A DNA stretch of 64,000 nucleotides from NCBI GenBank assembly GCA_016758965.1, contig JAEPRB010000074.1:62001-126000 (forward strand), written 5' to 3'. Of this stretch, positions 29,370 to 41,818 are shown one piece after another (the stretch's first letter is position 1; each line of letters opens with the position of its first letter). Position numbers and translations under genes: made by a program. The DNA is from Circinella minor (Eukaryota > Mucoromycota > Mucoromycetes > Mucorales > Lichtheimiaceae). A model generated the notes under the pieces. It had not been told where the DNA came from and did no database searches. It saw nothing but the letters and a program-made list of their open reading frames with translations.

Positions 29370-30455
29370 TAAAATGAACAAGCTTGATATTACTAATCAC
29401 AACTTGTTTTTTATGCTCATTGTTGTCAATAAGAAGGAGGATTTAAGTCGAATTTTGATGAATTTAACAAAAAAAAAAAATGCAGGTTTCAATCATGTGT
29501 TTAACAGTATAAAACAGCTATGTTTATACCTAATTGGGTGTCTTTTTAAATACGCCGTAATCCTTGAATATGTTGTTAATTACATATATAGAAAAAAGTT
29601 ATTGTTTAACTTGATACTATTATTGTTTTATTGAAAATAATAAAAGCGTCAATCAATAAGAATAAACTTTTTTTTTCGTAACACAGGTAACTATTTTAGA
29701 ATAATATCCGACGGAATAAACATCTAGTGGGGATGGGGAACCAGGCAGATGACGGCGCCATTATTATTTGTCTTCATGAATATCAAACACGAAATTATGA
29801 ACAATCTAAATAAATAAATATCATGTTTTAACTTGTAATATTATTTAATAATATTTACTGTTGTTATTTTCCATTTTGTTTGTTTTGACTTTTTTTTTTG
29901 CTCATTTTGAGTAACGTCCAATACGAAATGTGTTTAATGTGTGATAGAGAGAAAGAGCGGAAACGCCCATCCATTGAAACTATATCTGTCTTTTTTTTGA
30001 CGACGGCATTCATTCCGGTTGTAAAACAAGCATTTGAGTCGTATATAGAAATATGTACAAAATAATGCATATATATATTTACTGTTAGTGTTTTCGTTAT
30101 TGTATAAAATTACTTCTTATTTGTGAATTTCGGCCGGTTTGTATCTTTTTTTTTTCTTTTATAATTTTTTCCCAATGAATAATTAACGCTCCCCTTTTTG
30201 CTTTTAGTGTAGCACACGAGATCAAAACACAATATGATTTGGGGGTGGTTCTTTCATATTTGACATATGGTAGGTTACCGTCATCCATCATCTATTATCA
30301 TCAGTACATATTTTTGTATCGTCATAACAACTTTCTAAACTTGGTGGTTACCTGGTGACACTAAAAAAATCTTTTTTTTTTCCTTTTCAGAGCTTAACAT
30401 ATATTTTCAGGCACACAGTGACTGATATAGCCCCCTTTCCTTGGCATTAAGAAAG
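29370..30455. other. intergenic region between GEP4 and the HIT-protein gene
   Basis: About 1.1 kb with no supported gene. It includes T-rich tracts before 30456. A pyrimidine run ending CTTTTCAG at 30382-30390 could be the acceptor of a 5'-UTR intron of the HIT gene, but nothing confirms this. Confidence 0.4.
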
Positions 30456-31275
30456 ATGGTATTTTGTTGTTTTCCGAGATCATGTCCATTTTGTAATGTT
30501 TCGGTTGATAATGGATTTCGAATTGTACACGAGGTAAATTTTATTTTTCACTAAAATAATCTAGTTAATTTTTACATAATTAACAAAAGCGAAAAAAAAA
30601 ATAGGATGAACACTTGATTGCTTTTCATGATCGTTCAGCAGGTGCAGCTGTCCATTTACTTATTATACCCCGTGAACATATTACTACAGTCAAAGCGTTA
30701 GACAATAGTCATGTTCCTTTATGTAAGCGTCCGTGCTATTATTAAGATATTTCGATCAATTTAGTAGATCCCATAATAATATTTTTTTTTTTGGGGGGAT
30801 TGTGTATATTGTTCTATTTAGTGGAGAAAATGATGAATTTGGGGCGACGACTCCTAAGTGATCAAGGGTACAATCCGGATGATGATACACAATCCCGGTA
30901 AGTAGAAGTAATAATATTTTCTTCTTGTGTGGGGGGGGGGTGGAAGCTTTGTACGCTGCTTATGCATTATTTTATTTCTTGGGTGCTATTTTTCTTCTCC
31001 CCTTTCCCCTTGACTCTTTTTTTTTTTCATTTTTATACCATATAAAATTCTATCTCCCCTGTTTGTTCTTACCATGGATCGCGTGCTTATAAATAATATA
31101 TAGGTTTGGATTCCATGTGCCTCCTTTTAATTCAATCAATCATTTACATATGCATGTTCAAGTCTTACCGTATAAAAATACTTTCCGCAAATTAAAGTAT
31201 ACAAGAGGATATCCATGGTATATTGAAGCAACACATGTACTTGAAAGATTAAGACAAGGATTAGATCCATTATAA
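30456..31275 (+). CDS. HIT-family nucleotide-binding protein, HINT3-like
   Basis: Exons 30456-30533, 30605-30722, 30822-30897 and 31104-31275 give 444 nt, 147 aa. The protein begins with a Cys-rich segment (CCFPRSCPFCNVSV; the CPFC pair is common in HIT proteins), then DEHLIAFHDRSAGAAVHLLI and IPREHITTVKAL. The active-site motif is NHLHMHVQVL (His104, His106, His108), with His106 as the expected nucleophile. GFHVPPFNSINHLHMHV closely resembles the equivalent part of animal HINT3, so it is placed with that subfamily and not with HINT1 or aprataxin. The family hydrolyses nucleoside phosphoramidates or acyl-adenylates. Length is normal and there is no targeting signal. Confidence 0.92.
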
Positions 31276-31771
31276 TTAAGAATAATAATAAAATTAGTAT
31301 TAATAATAAAGAAAAAGTGGGGTAAGAAGAAGTATATAGTATTTTGGGGGATGGGGGGGAATAAAAAGGAGAATGTCATTGGCTATTTAATCTTTCTTAA
31401 GCAAACTTACTTGGCCCTGATTTTTGGTAATTGCCTTTTGCTTTTTTTTTTATATTCAAACAACATAAATAAACACCTTTCTTTTTTTTTTTTTAATTTT
31501 TAATTTTTTTTCTTATCTCGTTATATATTTCTTTCCATAATATTATTACACCTCTAACTTTTGTGAGTCTTTTATTATTATTTTATTTATCGATTGAAGA
31601 AATTGTATTGTTATAATAAATTCAAATAATATCTAACTCTTTATTTTATTCAATAGTCTTATTTTTTTTTTCGTGTTCCTCCTAAAAAAAACTGAAACAT
31701 ACTTAACGAAATTCCTCTTTTTTTTTTTTTTTTTTTGCTCAATTCACGCATAAAATAAGGAAGAAAATAGT
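31276..31771. other. promoter region of the RCK2-like kinase gene
   Basis: About 500 bp with long poly-T tracts (for example 31482-31494 and 31720-31736 on the plus strand). Such T-runs are typical nucleosome-poor fungal promoter DNA. No gene is seen. Confidence 0.4.
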
Positions 31772-34162
31772 ATGTTTGATCAACTAAAAAGTTTACTACG
31801 TCGAAGCAGCAATAATGTTACTGGAGTTAGTAAGCGACAGTCATCATCACAAGTCAATGGGAACAATAATCAGCAACAAATAGATGATAATTCAACCACA
31901 ACTATTCATACAGATCATGTAAAAGAAGAAAACGATTCCATGGCCAATGAAATACCTAATTATTCAGGCCTCGATACTTACCAACTCGTTGAAAAACTAG
32001 GCGAGTAAGTATATGTTTCTATATAAATAATTATTTTTGTACTACTTTGTATTGGCATAATGAGACCAATTTTTTTTAAAAAAAAATTAACATAATAAAA
32101 CGTGCTATCTATTTCGCTTTACGTTGTTATTTTTAGTGGCGCATTTTCCAATGTATATAAAGCTATTGATAAAGAATTAAATAGAGTAGTTGCTGTTAAA
32201 GCAGTTCGTAAACTAGAATTATCACAGACACAGGTATATATGCATTTTTTTTGTTATTGACACGGTGCATAAAAAGTGATCTCCTTTTTATTAACATAAT
32301 AATGTTAATAATAGAAATCGAGTGTATTAAAAGAAGTCCAATTAATGCGGGCAATTAATCATCCATCGATTGTAAAATTATATCGATTTATTGAAACAAA
32401 TGAGGTAACTAATCTTATTGAATTTATTGGTTCATAAGGAAAAAAAAGGATATACACATTATAATAAGCTTACATAAATTTATATTTTGTAGCATTATTT
32501 TCTTATATTGGAAATGTGTGAAGGAGGTGAATTATTTCATCGAATTGTAAGACTAACTTATTTTAGCGAGGACTTATCGCGTCATTGTATACGTCAAGTA
32601 GCAGAAGGAATTCGATATTTACATCAAGAAAAAGGAATTGTTCACAGGTATATATATTTATATATTTGCTTGTTTGTTTTATCTATACACAGAATGTATA
32701 ACAACAATAACAACAATACTTTTATTGTGGATTGAAAATATAGGGATATTAAACCTGAAAATTTACTGTTTGAACCAATTCCATTTATGGAACGAGTTTC
32801 ACCATTACCACCACAACAACCAGAAGAGAATGATGAACCAAAAGAAGATGAAGGGGAATTTATTAATGGACTCGGAGGTGGTGGCATTGGTCAAGTAAAA
32901 ATTGCTGACTTTGGTTTATCCAAAGTCGTATGGGATCAGGTAAATTGAAACAGTGTATAATATATTCTATCACTATTATTAAATCTATATAATTACATTT
33001 ATATCTATATACATAAAGAGTACTCGAACACCTTGTGGTACAGTGGGGTATACAGCACCAGAGATTGTAAGAGATGAACGGTATTCAAAATCAGTTGATA
33101 TGTGGGCTCTTGGTTGCGTATTATATACATTATTATGTGGATTTCCTCCATTTTATGATGAAAGTATCCAAGTTTTGACAGAAAAAGTTGCCAAAGGGCA
33201 ATATACGTTCCTGAGTCCATGGTGGGATACTATTTCAGAATCAGCTAAAGATTTAATTTCCCACTTACTTTGCATTGATCCAGAGGAACGTTATACTATT
33301 AATCAATTTTTTGAACATTCATGGATGAAAGAAACTCCAAAGGTAATTTCTTATATTTTTAATTAGGAATAAACTTTATTTGCTGTTATTTTTCTTGTTT
33401 GTTCTCACATGGTAACTTATTTTTAAACAAATAAATAATAAAAATTAGGTTATCACGAATGAAAAACAATATATTTCTAATTATATTCAAGAAGTACAAG
33501 AAGAAGAGAATGATGAAGAAGAAACACCTGATTCATCTACTACTACTACAACAATTGATACAGATGATGAAATTAAAACCGATGCAGGTCCCGCATCAAA
33601 TATGACAACAACACCACCATCATCAGCCCCACGTAATATTCCAAATACGACAAAATCCCCTTGTAATAGCGGACGACGTTTATTTTCACCTAATATTTCT
33701 TCAATGAAAGAAATGTTTGATGTTTCTTATGCAGTGCAACGTATCACTGAAGAAAAGTCGCAACGTCGAAAGAATAATAATAGTAATTTATTATCGAATG
33801 ATTCTGCAAGATCTATGTTTGCTAATGCTATTAAGGCAAGAAATGAAGCTACTGATGATGATCAAGAAATGCTTCATGAAAGATTAAGACGTCAAAATAT
33901 ACATAATAATAATGATGATCAACAACTAGTAGAAGAAGCTTGTGAGCAATTAGATAAAACATTGGCTATTCGAGATTTATCACCACAACAACTTGCACCA
34001 CCACCATCACAAGATGAAGGAAACAAATTATTAGCAAAAACAAAAGCTATCTCACAACAACAACAACAACAACAATCCACAAATAAAATGTTTGAATTAA
34101 GTATGGATAATGCTACGATATTAGGACGACGAGGTAAACCAACATCAACTATGGATGATTAA
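31772..34162 (+). CDS. RCK2: CAMK-group Ser/Thr kinase, RCK2/Srk1 (MAPKAP-kinase-like)
   Basis: Exons 31772-32004, 32137-32233, 32315-32404, 32493-32647, 32744-32939, 33019-33342 and 33449-34162 give 1809 nt, 602 aa. Kinase landmarks: glycine loop [11 protein letters not shown] (the first Gly of the motif is residue 77), ATP Lys99 in VVAVK, catalytic [11 protein letters not shown] (Asp193), DFG (Asp247) and the APE motif ([10 protein letters not shown], Glu272). Between the catalytic and DFG motifs there is an extra loop of about 45 residues, with FEPIPF at its start and [16 protein letters not shown] at its end. This insert and CGFPPFYDE are the hallmarks of the Rck1/Rck2/Srk1 subfamily, which acts below the Hog1/Sty1 stress MAP kinase. 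The C-terminal 240 residues are low in complexity, with Asn, Gln and Asp runs. They carry [15 protein letters not shown], a likely regulatory helix. Confidence 0.94.
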
Positions 34163-34782
34163 TAAAGAGTCCGCTGGTACGGGCATGAATATTTTTTTCT
34201 TGATAGTGTTATATATAATATATTTTTTTATATCCTTTTCTTCTCTCATTTTTCACCTCTATCATATTCCCTTCCCTATCTCACATAAACATATAATCTT
34301 TTTTTTTTCTTTTTCATTTTTACTTACATTTAATTTTCGCTCTGTTGCCCTTGTTTCATACATTCTCTATTATTATCAATTTATTTTATATTATACCTTT
34401 TGATTTGTAAACAATCATCCATCATCGCTATTATCATCATTTGCCGTCAAAGACAATTCTAATCAATATATATATATATATATATATTGTATTGTTTTTT
34501 ATTCCTTTTTTATTATTTTCTTTTCTTTTTAATCTTTTCATGTTCCTTTCCTTCCCCTTCTTTTTAACGTTTAAATAATATATAAGATTATTCATATATT
34601 TGAACCAATTTTTTTTTCTATCGCATATTATATTTAAATAGAAAAAGAATGAATAAAAGACTTTTTTTTTCTTATAATTTATTTGTTGATGTTCTGGTTA
34701 TATTTTTATATATAATACATATAATAAACGTACACAATTAAATAATAATAATTTGTTACGTATACGTAGGATGTCATCATGT
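34163..34782. other. convergent 3' intergenic region
   Basis: About 620 bp between the 3' ends of the kinase and glucoamylase genes. It is T-rich on the plus strand and contains a TA dinucleotide run at 34467-34487. No gene is seen. Confidence 0.45.
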
Positions 34783-35811
34783 TCAGAATGATGGGATACC
34801 TAATTTAGCTTTACCAGCTGTGATAAATGCGGCATGAGACCATGTCAAATCACGGGCTCCGGTGAGAGAGCCAGTCTCTCGATTAAATTGTTCAGACATG
34901 GAACCGTTTGTAGCAGCATAGTGTTCCATTGTTGAAAGGAATTCATCAGCGGCAAAAGCTACGTTCGAAACCATGGTGTTAAAGGTATCTGTACCTGGTG
35001 TATAAACAGTGCCAACCTTGGCCGATGAATCAAACTTGCTAAAGAAATTAAGGTTGACAGAGTTTACTGTAATAGACTCTTGTTGTTGCCATTCCAAAAT
35101 AGCTCGGTAGTATAATTCGGCATAGGTTGCTGTTGCGATAAACCACTAAGTAATAGTAGTAACCATATAATATATTAGATACATATATAAAATGAAACCT
35201 TCTTTTCGTAAAAGGGTTATATATTACTACTATATATATACAACTTACTGGGTTGCCTTGACCGTTGCCGTTACCATTATATGTGTCTTCAGGATAACGA
35301 CCGATGGCAGTGCCAAGCCAAGAAGGTTTGTTTTTATTAATAGTATAAATATTTGCAAACGAGTTTTCAATAGCGACAGCAGTAGCCAGCATTTTATCAG
35401 AACCAGGAGTATAGAATCCTACAGAGCAATAGTTATATGTTATATAAGAAAATCTGCCTTTTCTTTTTGATTTTATATTCCAAACTACTTTATTATAGTA
35501 AAATAAAAAATAAAAACTTACCATCACCCATACTTCCTTGGTTGGCAGCAATCAAAGTAGAAACATCTAATCCAGCTTTTTGAACGCCTCCAGAATAGGA
35601 TTGAGTTACAGTGATATAATTGTTACTGGATGACCAGAATGATTCTAACTTGGTCTTGATAGATGAAGCTGTGCTTTGATAATCACTGATACGAGATGTC
35701 TCGCCATTGCGTGCAGCAAAATCAGCACCATCAAGTAATGCCTTGCGCATAACAGCCAGCGTAACTATTATTAATATTATTATTATGATATTATTATTAA
35801 GATAACAGTTG

Positions 35812-35856
<45 letters not shown>

Positions 35857-37229
35857 CATTGTTCTTTTAATAAAATATTATAATACTGCTTACAAATATG
35901 AACACCATTGACTTCTTCCCATAAATCGAAACAATTATTTGACCAGGTACCAACAACATAGTCAAGATTGGTATAAATAGCTATATAATAATTTTAACAA
36001 CAAAAAAAGAGTACGTAAACTGTTTTTGTTAATATACATAAGAGAAACAACAAGCTTTTTTTTTTTTTTACATCTATCTGTGTTTGTTAAAGTATACATA
36101 ATTATTTACCAGGTTTTAATGTATTTGTAACGTAGGAAGTATCACCCCCTTGAGCGAGATAACTATCAGCAAACAAAATCATTGTAGTGGCACGCTCAGC
36201 TATATGTACGTACGTATAAGTATGGAAAGATATTTTTGTTAAGACATAAGGTCATCATAATATCAGCATATTTTACAAAACCTTATAAAGTAAAATAAAA
36301 TAAAATAAAAAACTTAAACTTACCAGGCCCGTCATTTTGAGGTCTACCCCAAGGGCCACTATAGCCACTTCCATCCTACAATATCGCATTTGTTAATAAA
36401 TAAAAATTAGCATGGTAAAAATGGTACGTAATAAAGATAACATCTAGTGATTAATCGAGGGACTTTGATTTTTTCTTCTAACTTACAGTATTAAACTTGG
36501 GTTCACCTAAGCAGTTACATGCAGTGGCAGTCTTCATTGAATTGATTTGGAACGTAACATAATCTTTTAATGCACTTTCAAGACTTGAGTCGCCAGCTTC
36601 AGTAGTATTATACATATAAGTCATAACACGAGCTACCATGGCAGCATCTCTCGTCCAACAGTAAAAGTAATCAGGGTTGCTGGTACTTAAACTTGCAGCA
36701 ATAAAACCAGTAACAGCACCTGATGGATTGACCTATACATAAAAAAAGATAAAAGTAATATATAATGATAAACAGGTTGTCAATAATTTTTGAGGGGGTT
36801 TTTGAAGATAGTATGCATGAGATATAATAAAAGTTATTTATAGTTAATATACGCCTACATTCTGCAGAAGATCGGACCAGCTAATTTTTAGTTGCTTATT
36901 GACCCATTCTGTGATAGTAACATTTCCCTCAGGAACAGTGGAAGGAACGGAGGTAGGGATGGAGGTAGCCGTAGTAGTTGTTGAAGAAATGGTGGTTGTA
37001 GCGGTTGTTGATGTTGGGGTTGCAGTTGTTGTAGGTGTAGTTGTCTCAGTAATAGCTATAAAAATGACAAAAAAAAATAAGCATATACTTTAAAAGTTTA
37101 ATAGTGCAAGAAAGGAGTTATTACTGTAAAATGGGTTGGCCATACCATAATTTTTACCCCCATTATTATCATAATAAGTGGAGCCAGTCACAGTGTACTG
37201 AATTTATTTGAATAATTAATAACTATCCC

Positions 37230-37263
<34 letters not shown>

Positions 37264-37718
37264 TATTTTGGAGTTTCAAACAAATTATAGTAATTTACCT
37301 TTATGTAACTTTCACTAATACCAGAAAATCCAATTTTGGCAGAGAATTCCCAATATTCATAATTTGTACCCGAAATGGCTTCAGAATATGTAGCTGCCAC
37401 ATAATTACCATTATTGGCCCAGTCTCCAGAAGCATCAGACCAATAGACATTCACTTCCTTGGTATACGCAATGTTTTTAACCTGTATATATTGGAAATTA
37501 GGTACCAACATCAATAAAACTATATTCTCTTGAATTTTTCTTTTAGTTATGTACATATAGATACCACATACATATAACCGACCAGAAAATATACCACCGG
37601 TATAGGTATAAGAGTCCAATTCAACTTCTGAAGTAGGAGCACCTTGTACCATTACAGTCATGAAAACTGTAGTCATGACTAGAAACAGACACTTCCAAAT
37701 ATGACTTGGCATCATCAT
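34783..37718 (-). CDS. secreted glucoamylase, CBM21 + GH15
   Basis: Eleven minus-strand exons: 37718-37572, 37481-37299, 37197-37146, 37055-36859, 36732-36487, 36375-36324, 36199-36110, 35980-35894, 35764-35522, 35418-35249 and 35145-34783. They give 1830 nt, 609 aa. A signal peptide (about residues 1-26, ending MVQG) precedes an N-terminal CBM21 starch-binding domain ([46 protein letters not shown]). A Thr/Ser/Pro linker follows, then the GH15 (alpha/alpha)6 domain. DLWEEVNG supplies the general acid (Glu344) and [12 protein letters not shown] the catalytic base (Glu476); [12 protein letters not shown] and [12 protein letters not shown] are other family motifs. It releases glucose from starch ends outside the cell. 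The layout and about 600-aa length match Rhizopus glucoamylase. The end of exon 3 is uncertain: a weaker donor at 37124 would add seven residues in frame. Confidence 0.95.
35812..35856. repeat. compound (AT)n(GT)n microsatellite in a glucoamylase intron
   Basis: About 24 bp of alternating AT is followed by about 21 bp of alternating GT. It lies inside the intron between glucoamylase exons 8 and 9. Confidence 0.9.
37233..37262. repeat. 30-base T run in a glucoamylase intron
   Basis: An uninterrupted run of 30 T on the plus strand (poly-A in the sense of the gene) fills a third of the intron between exons 2 and 3. No duplication flanks it, so a retroposed tail is not indicated. Confidence 0.9.
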
Positions 37719-40700
37719 TATTCTTTTGCTTCAATAAAAAATCAAGAAGGGAAAAATATGATATAAAGTAATATGGTTTTGCTAGGCAATAAAAGGAATG
37801 GTTTTTGTGTTTAGACTTTTTTTTATTTATATAAAATTATTATTTTAGTAGCCCCATAAAAATTATGCATATCATGTGCATTACAATACATAATGTTTTT
37901 TTGTTTTTTTTTCAGTTTTCTCCCAGATGCTTGTAAGATATTCATTGTGTATCATCTTTTATTGAAGCTTTAATCCGTTGGTGGGGAATTTTGTTGATTT
38001 AATGATGTGAAAATTTAATTTATACAAGATTTCACAAGGTATAGTTATTGGTAGTACAATATAGCATAATATTGTATACGTATTCGGTGTTTTTCAAAGA
38101 AATGAATAGGAATTGAACATGTTCAACTATATAGATGCTCTAGACTCTCATATCTAAGACAGAAAAAGTATAGTTACGTACACAACAAATTCACCTACAA
38201 AACTCTATATATATATGTGTGTGTGTATGGAGGCGATGCAATTATAAATTACATTGATCTAATTCTACGAACTAATAATTTATATAAGTTTTTTAGTGCT
38301 AGCCATATATAAAACGTCGATGTTAACGGCAGTTGGAGCGATCGTGCATAATATTGACACATTAATGATAAATCTTTAGCATTTTTTCTTAAAAAAGAAA
38401 TATTAATCTTTAATATATAAGCTTTACTTTTATTCAGGCTTTAAAGCAGTGTAAATGATTTTTACGTATGCTGGACCCGTCTAAATTTTGTTTTTTCGTT
38501 CGACCAAAATTTTCGGGAAGATGGATACAAGTCTTGCCAAGAAATTTAAAAAAAGTTACATCTTTTGATAGGATTACGTACATCTTATTATAATAAACGT
38601 GAATATGACACGCTGTTTTTTTGTAAGAAAAATAAATTCCCATTTGTAATACTATGATTTTGGTTTTTTTTAAATAGGTTGTTATATAAAGGAGATATTG
38701 TAAGAGATAGAGAGCACATAAGGATCCCGTCCTTCCGTACCGCTGGTACTAATGTACGACATTACATACATTATGCCAGCATAATGTTCTTTGCTCTTTA
38801 TTACCCCGAAATACGGTAGTACACATCTTCCCGTTTCCTTTTTTGAATAAACAAGAGAAAGTTGAACATAGCTTTTTTAACTATATTGTAAATCTATCAT
38901 CATACAAAGCAATCTAGAAAACCATGTGAGTTACTAACATTTATTATACTTTTATTATAGCAATTGTCATCATAGCGAAAAGGCCTTGGTTTGTCGTTCT
39001 GACTGCTACTATAAATAAGGTCCTGGCAGGTTTGACAATTTTCTGCTTCCATGATTGAAAGGAAGAAATTGGTATGATTATTTAGCTTCTTTTTGTCTCG
39101 CTGTAAAAAGCGATGAAAAAGCCAGTACGTAAGGAGTGGTAGTATATATACACATGTACATTATATTGGTGTTGATGGGAAATTTAGATGAAATATACGT
39201 ATGTATGTAGTGCAAAAATAAGAAAAAATGTTTAATAATAATATGTATATAATTATTTTTATAAGAGCCTATTTTTGAAAGAAAGACATACTTCCCGCGG
39301 TTATCAGCATCTTTATTTTATTAAATTTACGTATATTTTTTTTCCCGCTGAAGAAAGTAGGAGAGATTCAAAACTGGTTTCAGTTCTTAATTATATTGTT
39401 GCATAAGCTTATATGAATAAAAATTCAGTACCAATATAAAACAACTTGTCTAAGAATATAGAGAAAACGAGTAACATTCTATGAATATCATATTCTAGAG
39501 GGCTAACAATATAATATTGTTGAGAGAGAAGAAAAAAAGGTGATAGTAGATAAGACCTAATAATACAGTAAGTAGATAGATATTTATGTCTTTGGTAGTC
39601 CACAACACCTTAATGATTTCGAGAATAATACTCGAACTTACCTTGGAATTACGTATTCCAAATTTTTTTATCATTTTGTCCATGTTGATTTCACACAAAA
39701 CGAACAACACTTTTGTGAAATTCCTAAATGGAAAAACGTAGGTATAATTTGACAAATGTGATAAACAAATATAAAATCGTAAACAACTTCTCTTCAGTAA
39801 GTCAGATACTAAATCAATTTCTTGTTTTTATGTAGACAGTGATTATTATTGAAACCTTCAATATTGGATTATTATAACCTAAATATAATAAAACACAAAA
39901 TATAGATCACAAGTGCGTTACATATATTATTGCAAACACGTCTTTATTTAAGTATACATTAGGTGAAGCAAATAAATACTTTGAATATGAAAATATTATA
40001 ATGGAAAATGGTTTCAGCTGCGATAGATAAAACGATGCCGAGTTATTTCCTTTATAGCGATACATATATACAGTATGTATATCTGTTAAAAGTTCATGTA
40101 AGGAAAACCTTAACACATGACGCGCCTGTTTCCTTTTCCATGTTCGCTATTATTTGTGTAGTTTATTCAAATACATATATTTTATTAATAATAATTTACT
40201 TATATGAAAATGGGTACACATACGTATATAAATCATTTCTAGGTAAGCTTACAGGCATGTGCCCTGTATACTTGTTTCATAGAGCACACTGCTGTCTAAA
40301 GACAAGTTGTGTCTTTTTCTTTGTTGTTACATTTAGTAAACTTTATGGCGCTAAATCGGTAACCTATTAATATGTTTTCTAAATATTACTTATGGAATTG
40401 TTATTAGGATTTTATGTAAAAACAAATAGAGATGGTGCTCGAACATAAAGAAAAAACTTTACTACTGTCAAAATCAATGAAACTATTAAAGTTTTGCAAG
40501 AAATCAAAAAAAGGCAAGCCGACCGTACGTAATATCTGGATTTCATTATCTTTTTCACTATTATCGTTGAAGATTTAGGTCAAAAAAAATATAAAAACTT
40601 TTTGACTTTACCAGAACACGGAGCATGAACTATGTAACAAACTTTTAAAAACATCCAATCAAGATCCGAAGTGGATTGCGTAAAATGTAATCCATTTGAC

Positions 40701-40969
40701 CTTTATGTAAGCGATTCTTTTAAACCACTTAATATTAATGACTTTCTATTTTAATGATATTAAGCAGCAACAGCAGCCTAACAATACTTTTAATTGTGTT
40801 TATCGGTATAAGCAAATAATTGTAAGTACGTATAACAGTGATTATTAATTTGTTGCTGCGTTAATGCATATATTGATTTTTTTTCTTTTTGAAAATAAAA
40901 ATAAAATTCTCATCTTTTCTTTTAATAAGTTAGTTTGTGGATTCACAGTAGAACCTATGTCTGATTGAA

Positions 40970-40972
<3 letters not shown>
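37719..40972. other. 3.3-kb region upstream of the glucoamylase gene, no further gene seen
   Basis: The first several hundred bases should be the glucoamylase promoter. The rest is AT-rich with only short frames (at most about 120 codons, with no family features). I found no RNA gene or repeat pair here. Confidence 0.45.

Positions 40973-41001
<29 letters not shown>
40973..41001. repeat. (AT)n microsatellite at the left border of the MITE
   Basis: About 29 bp of alternating A and T run directly into the left TA of the TA-flanked element. This makes the exact left target dinucleotide ambiguous by multiples of two bases. Confidence 0.9.
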
Positions 41002-41004
<3 letters not shown>

Positions 41005-41816
41005 TGATTATTCATTCGTTAAACCGGTATTTCGCTAAACCAGTAGTATCTCTCAAATACTTTTTATATACTTAGTAAAATACCGGTGATTCGTTAAACC
41101 AGTATCCGGTGAGCTTTTCTAAATATTTACTGAGTTTATAACAGTATTATTTTATTTTATATAATATAATATAATATAATATTAGTCTTTTTATTGGTAC
41201 GTAAAATCAGTAATACAGCCTTCCTTTAACGTCATCTCAGCTCTTCCCTTTGTTTTCAGTTGGCTACTTTGTTTCCATAGCAATTAAAACACACACACCG
41301 TTCTTGCCGTCAAAAGAAAGCTTATCAACACCTTGTTGATAACAATGTCTCTTTTTTGCCAACTTCACACAGATGCTTTCTTCTTCTTCCTTATCTGCGT
41401 ACGTACGTACTTCTTTTCAACTTTGGCACGCACTTGTTCATTACTAAATTGAATATGTAATCATATTGTTGATACAATTCATTTTTACTCATTTATTCAA
41501 CTGCTAACCATGGTCCATGATATTAAATACACTTTGTTGTAAATTCATTATTAATCCATTCTCTGGTTTATACATTATTACTATTTAATGGGTACACTAT
41601 TGTCATTTTTATCACTAAAAGATTAGCTTATAGTAGCAAAGCTACATTATATGAACTATCATTTTTTTTATCTGTACAGATTAATTTAATTATAGTTATT
41701 TTTCCAGTATATTCTACATATTAGTACCAGCTGCGTTTCGATCCGTTAAACCGGTAATTCGCTAAACTGGTACAAATCCTCACATATTTGAGTACCGGTT
41801 TAACGAATAATTACTG
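41002..41816. mobile_element. TA-flanked terminal-inverted-repeat element (pogo/Tc1-mariner-type MITE, 815 bp)
   Basis: The left end reads CAGTGATTATTCATTC then GTTAAACCGGTA. The right end, read on the opposite strand, is CAGTAATTATTC then GTTAAACCGGTA. The inverted repeats therefore match over 24 bases apart from one substitution and a 4-base gap. Both ends are bordered by TA (41000-41001 and 41817-41818), the target of Tc1/mariner/pogo transposases; ends starting CAGT are usual for pogo-like elements. Inside each end the related motif TTCGCTAAACCAGTA (left) or ATTCGCTAAACTGGTA (right) recurs in direct orientation. The interior has no frame above 60 codons and no recognisable transposase, so the element would be non-autonomous. 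A (TATAA)n run lies at about 41155-41183. Confidence 0.8.
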
Positions 41817-41818
41817 TA

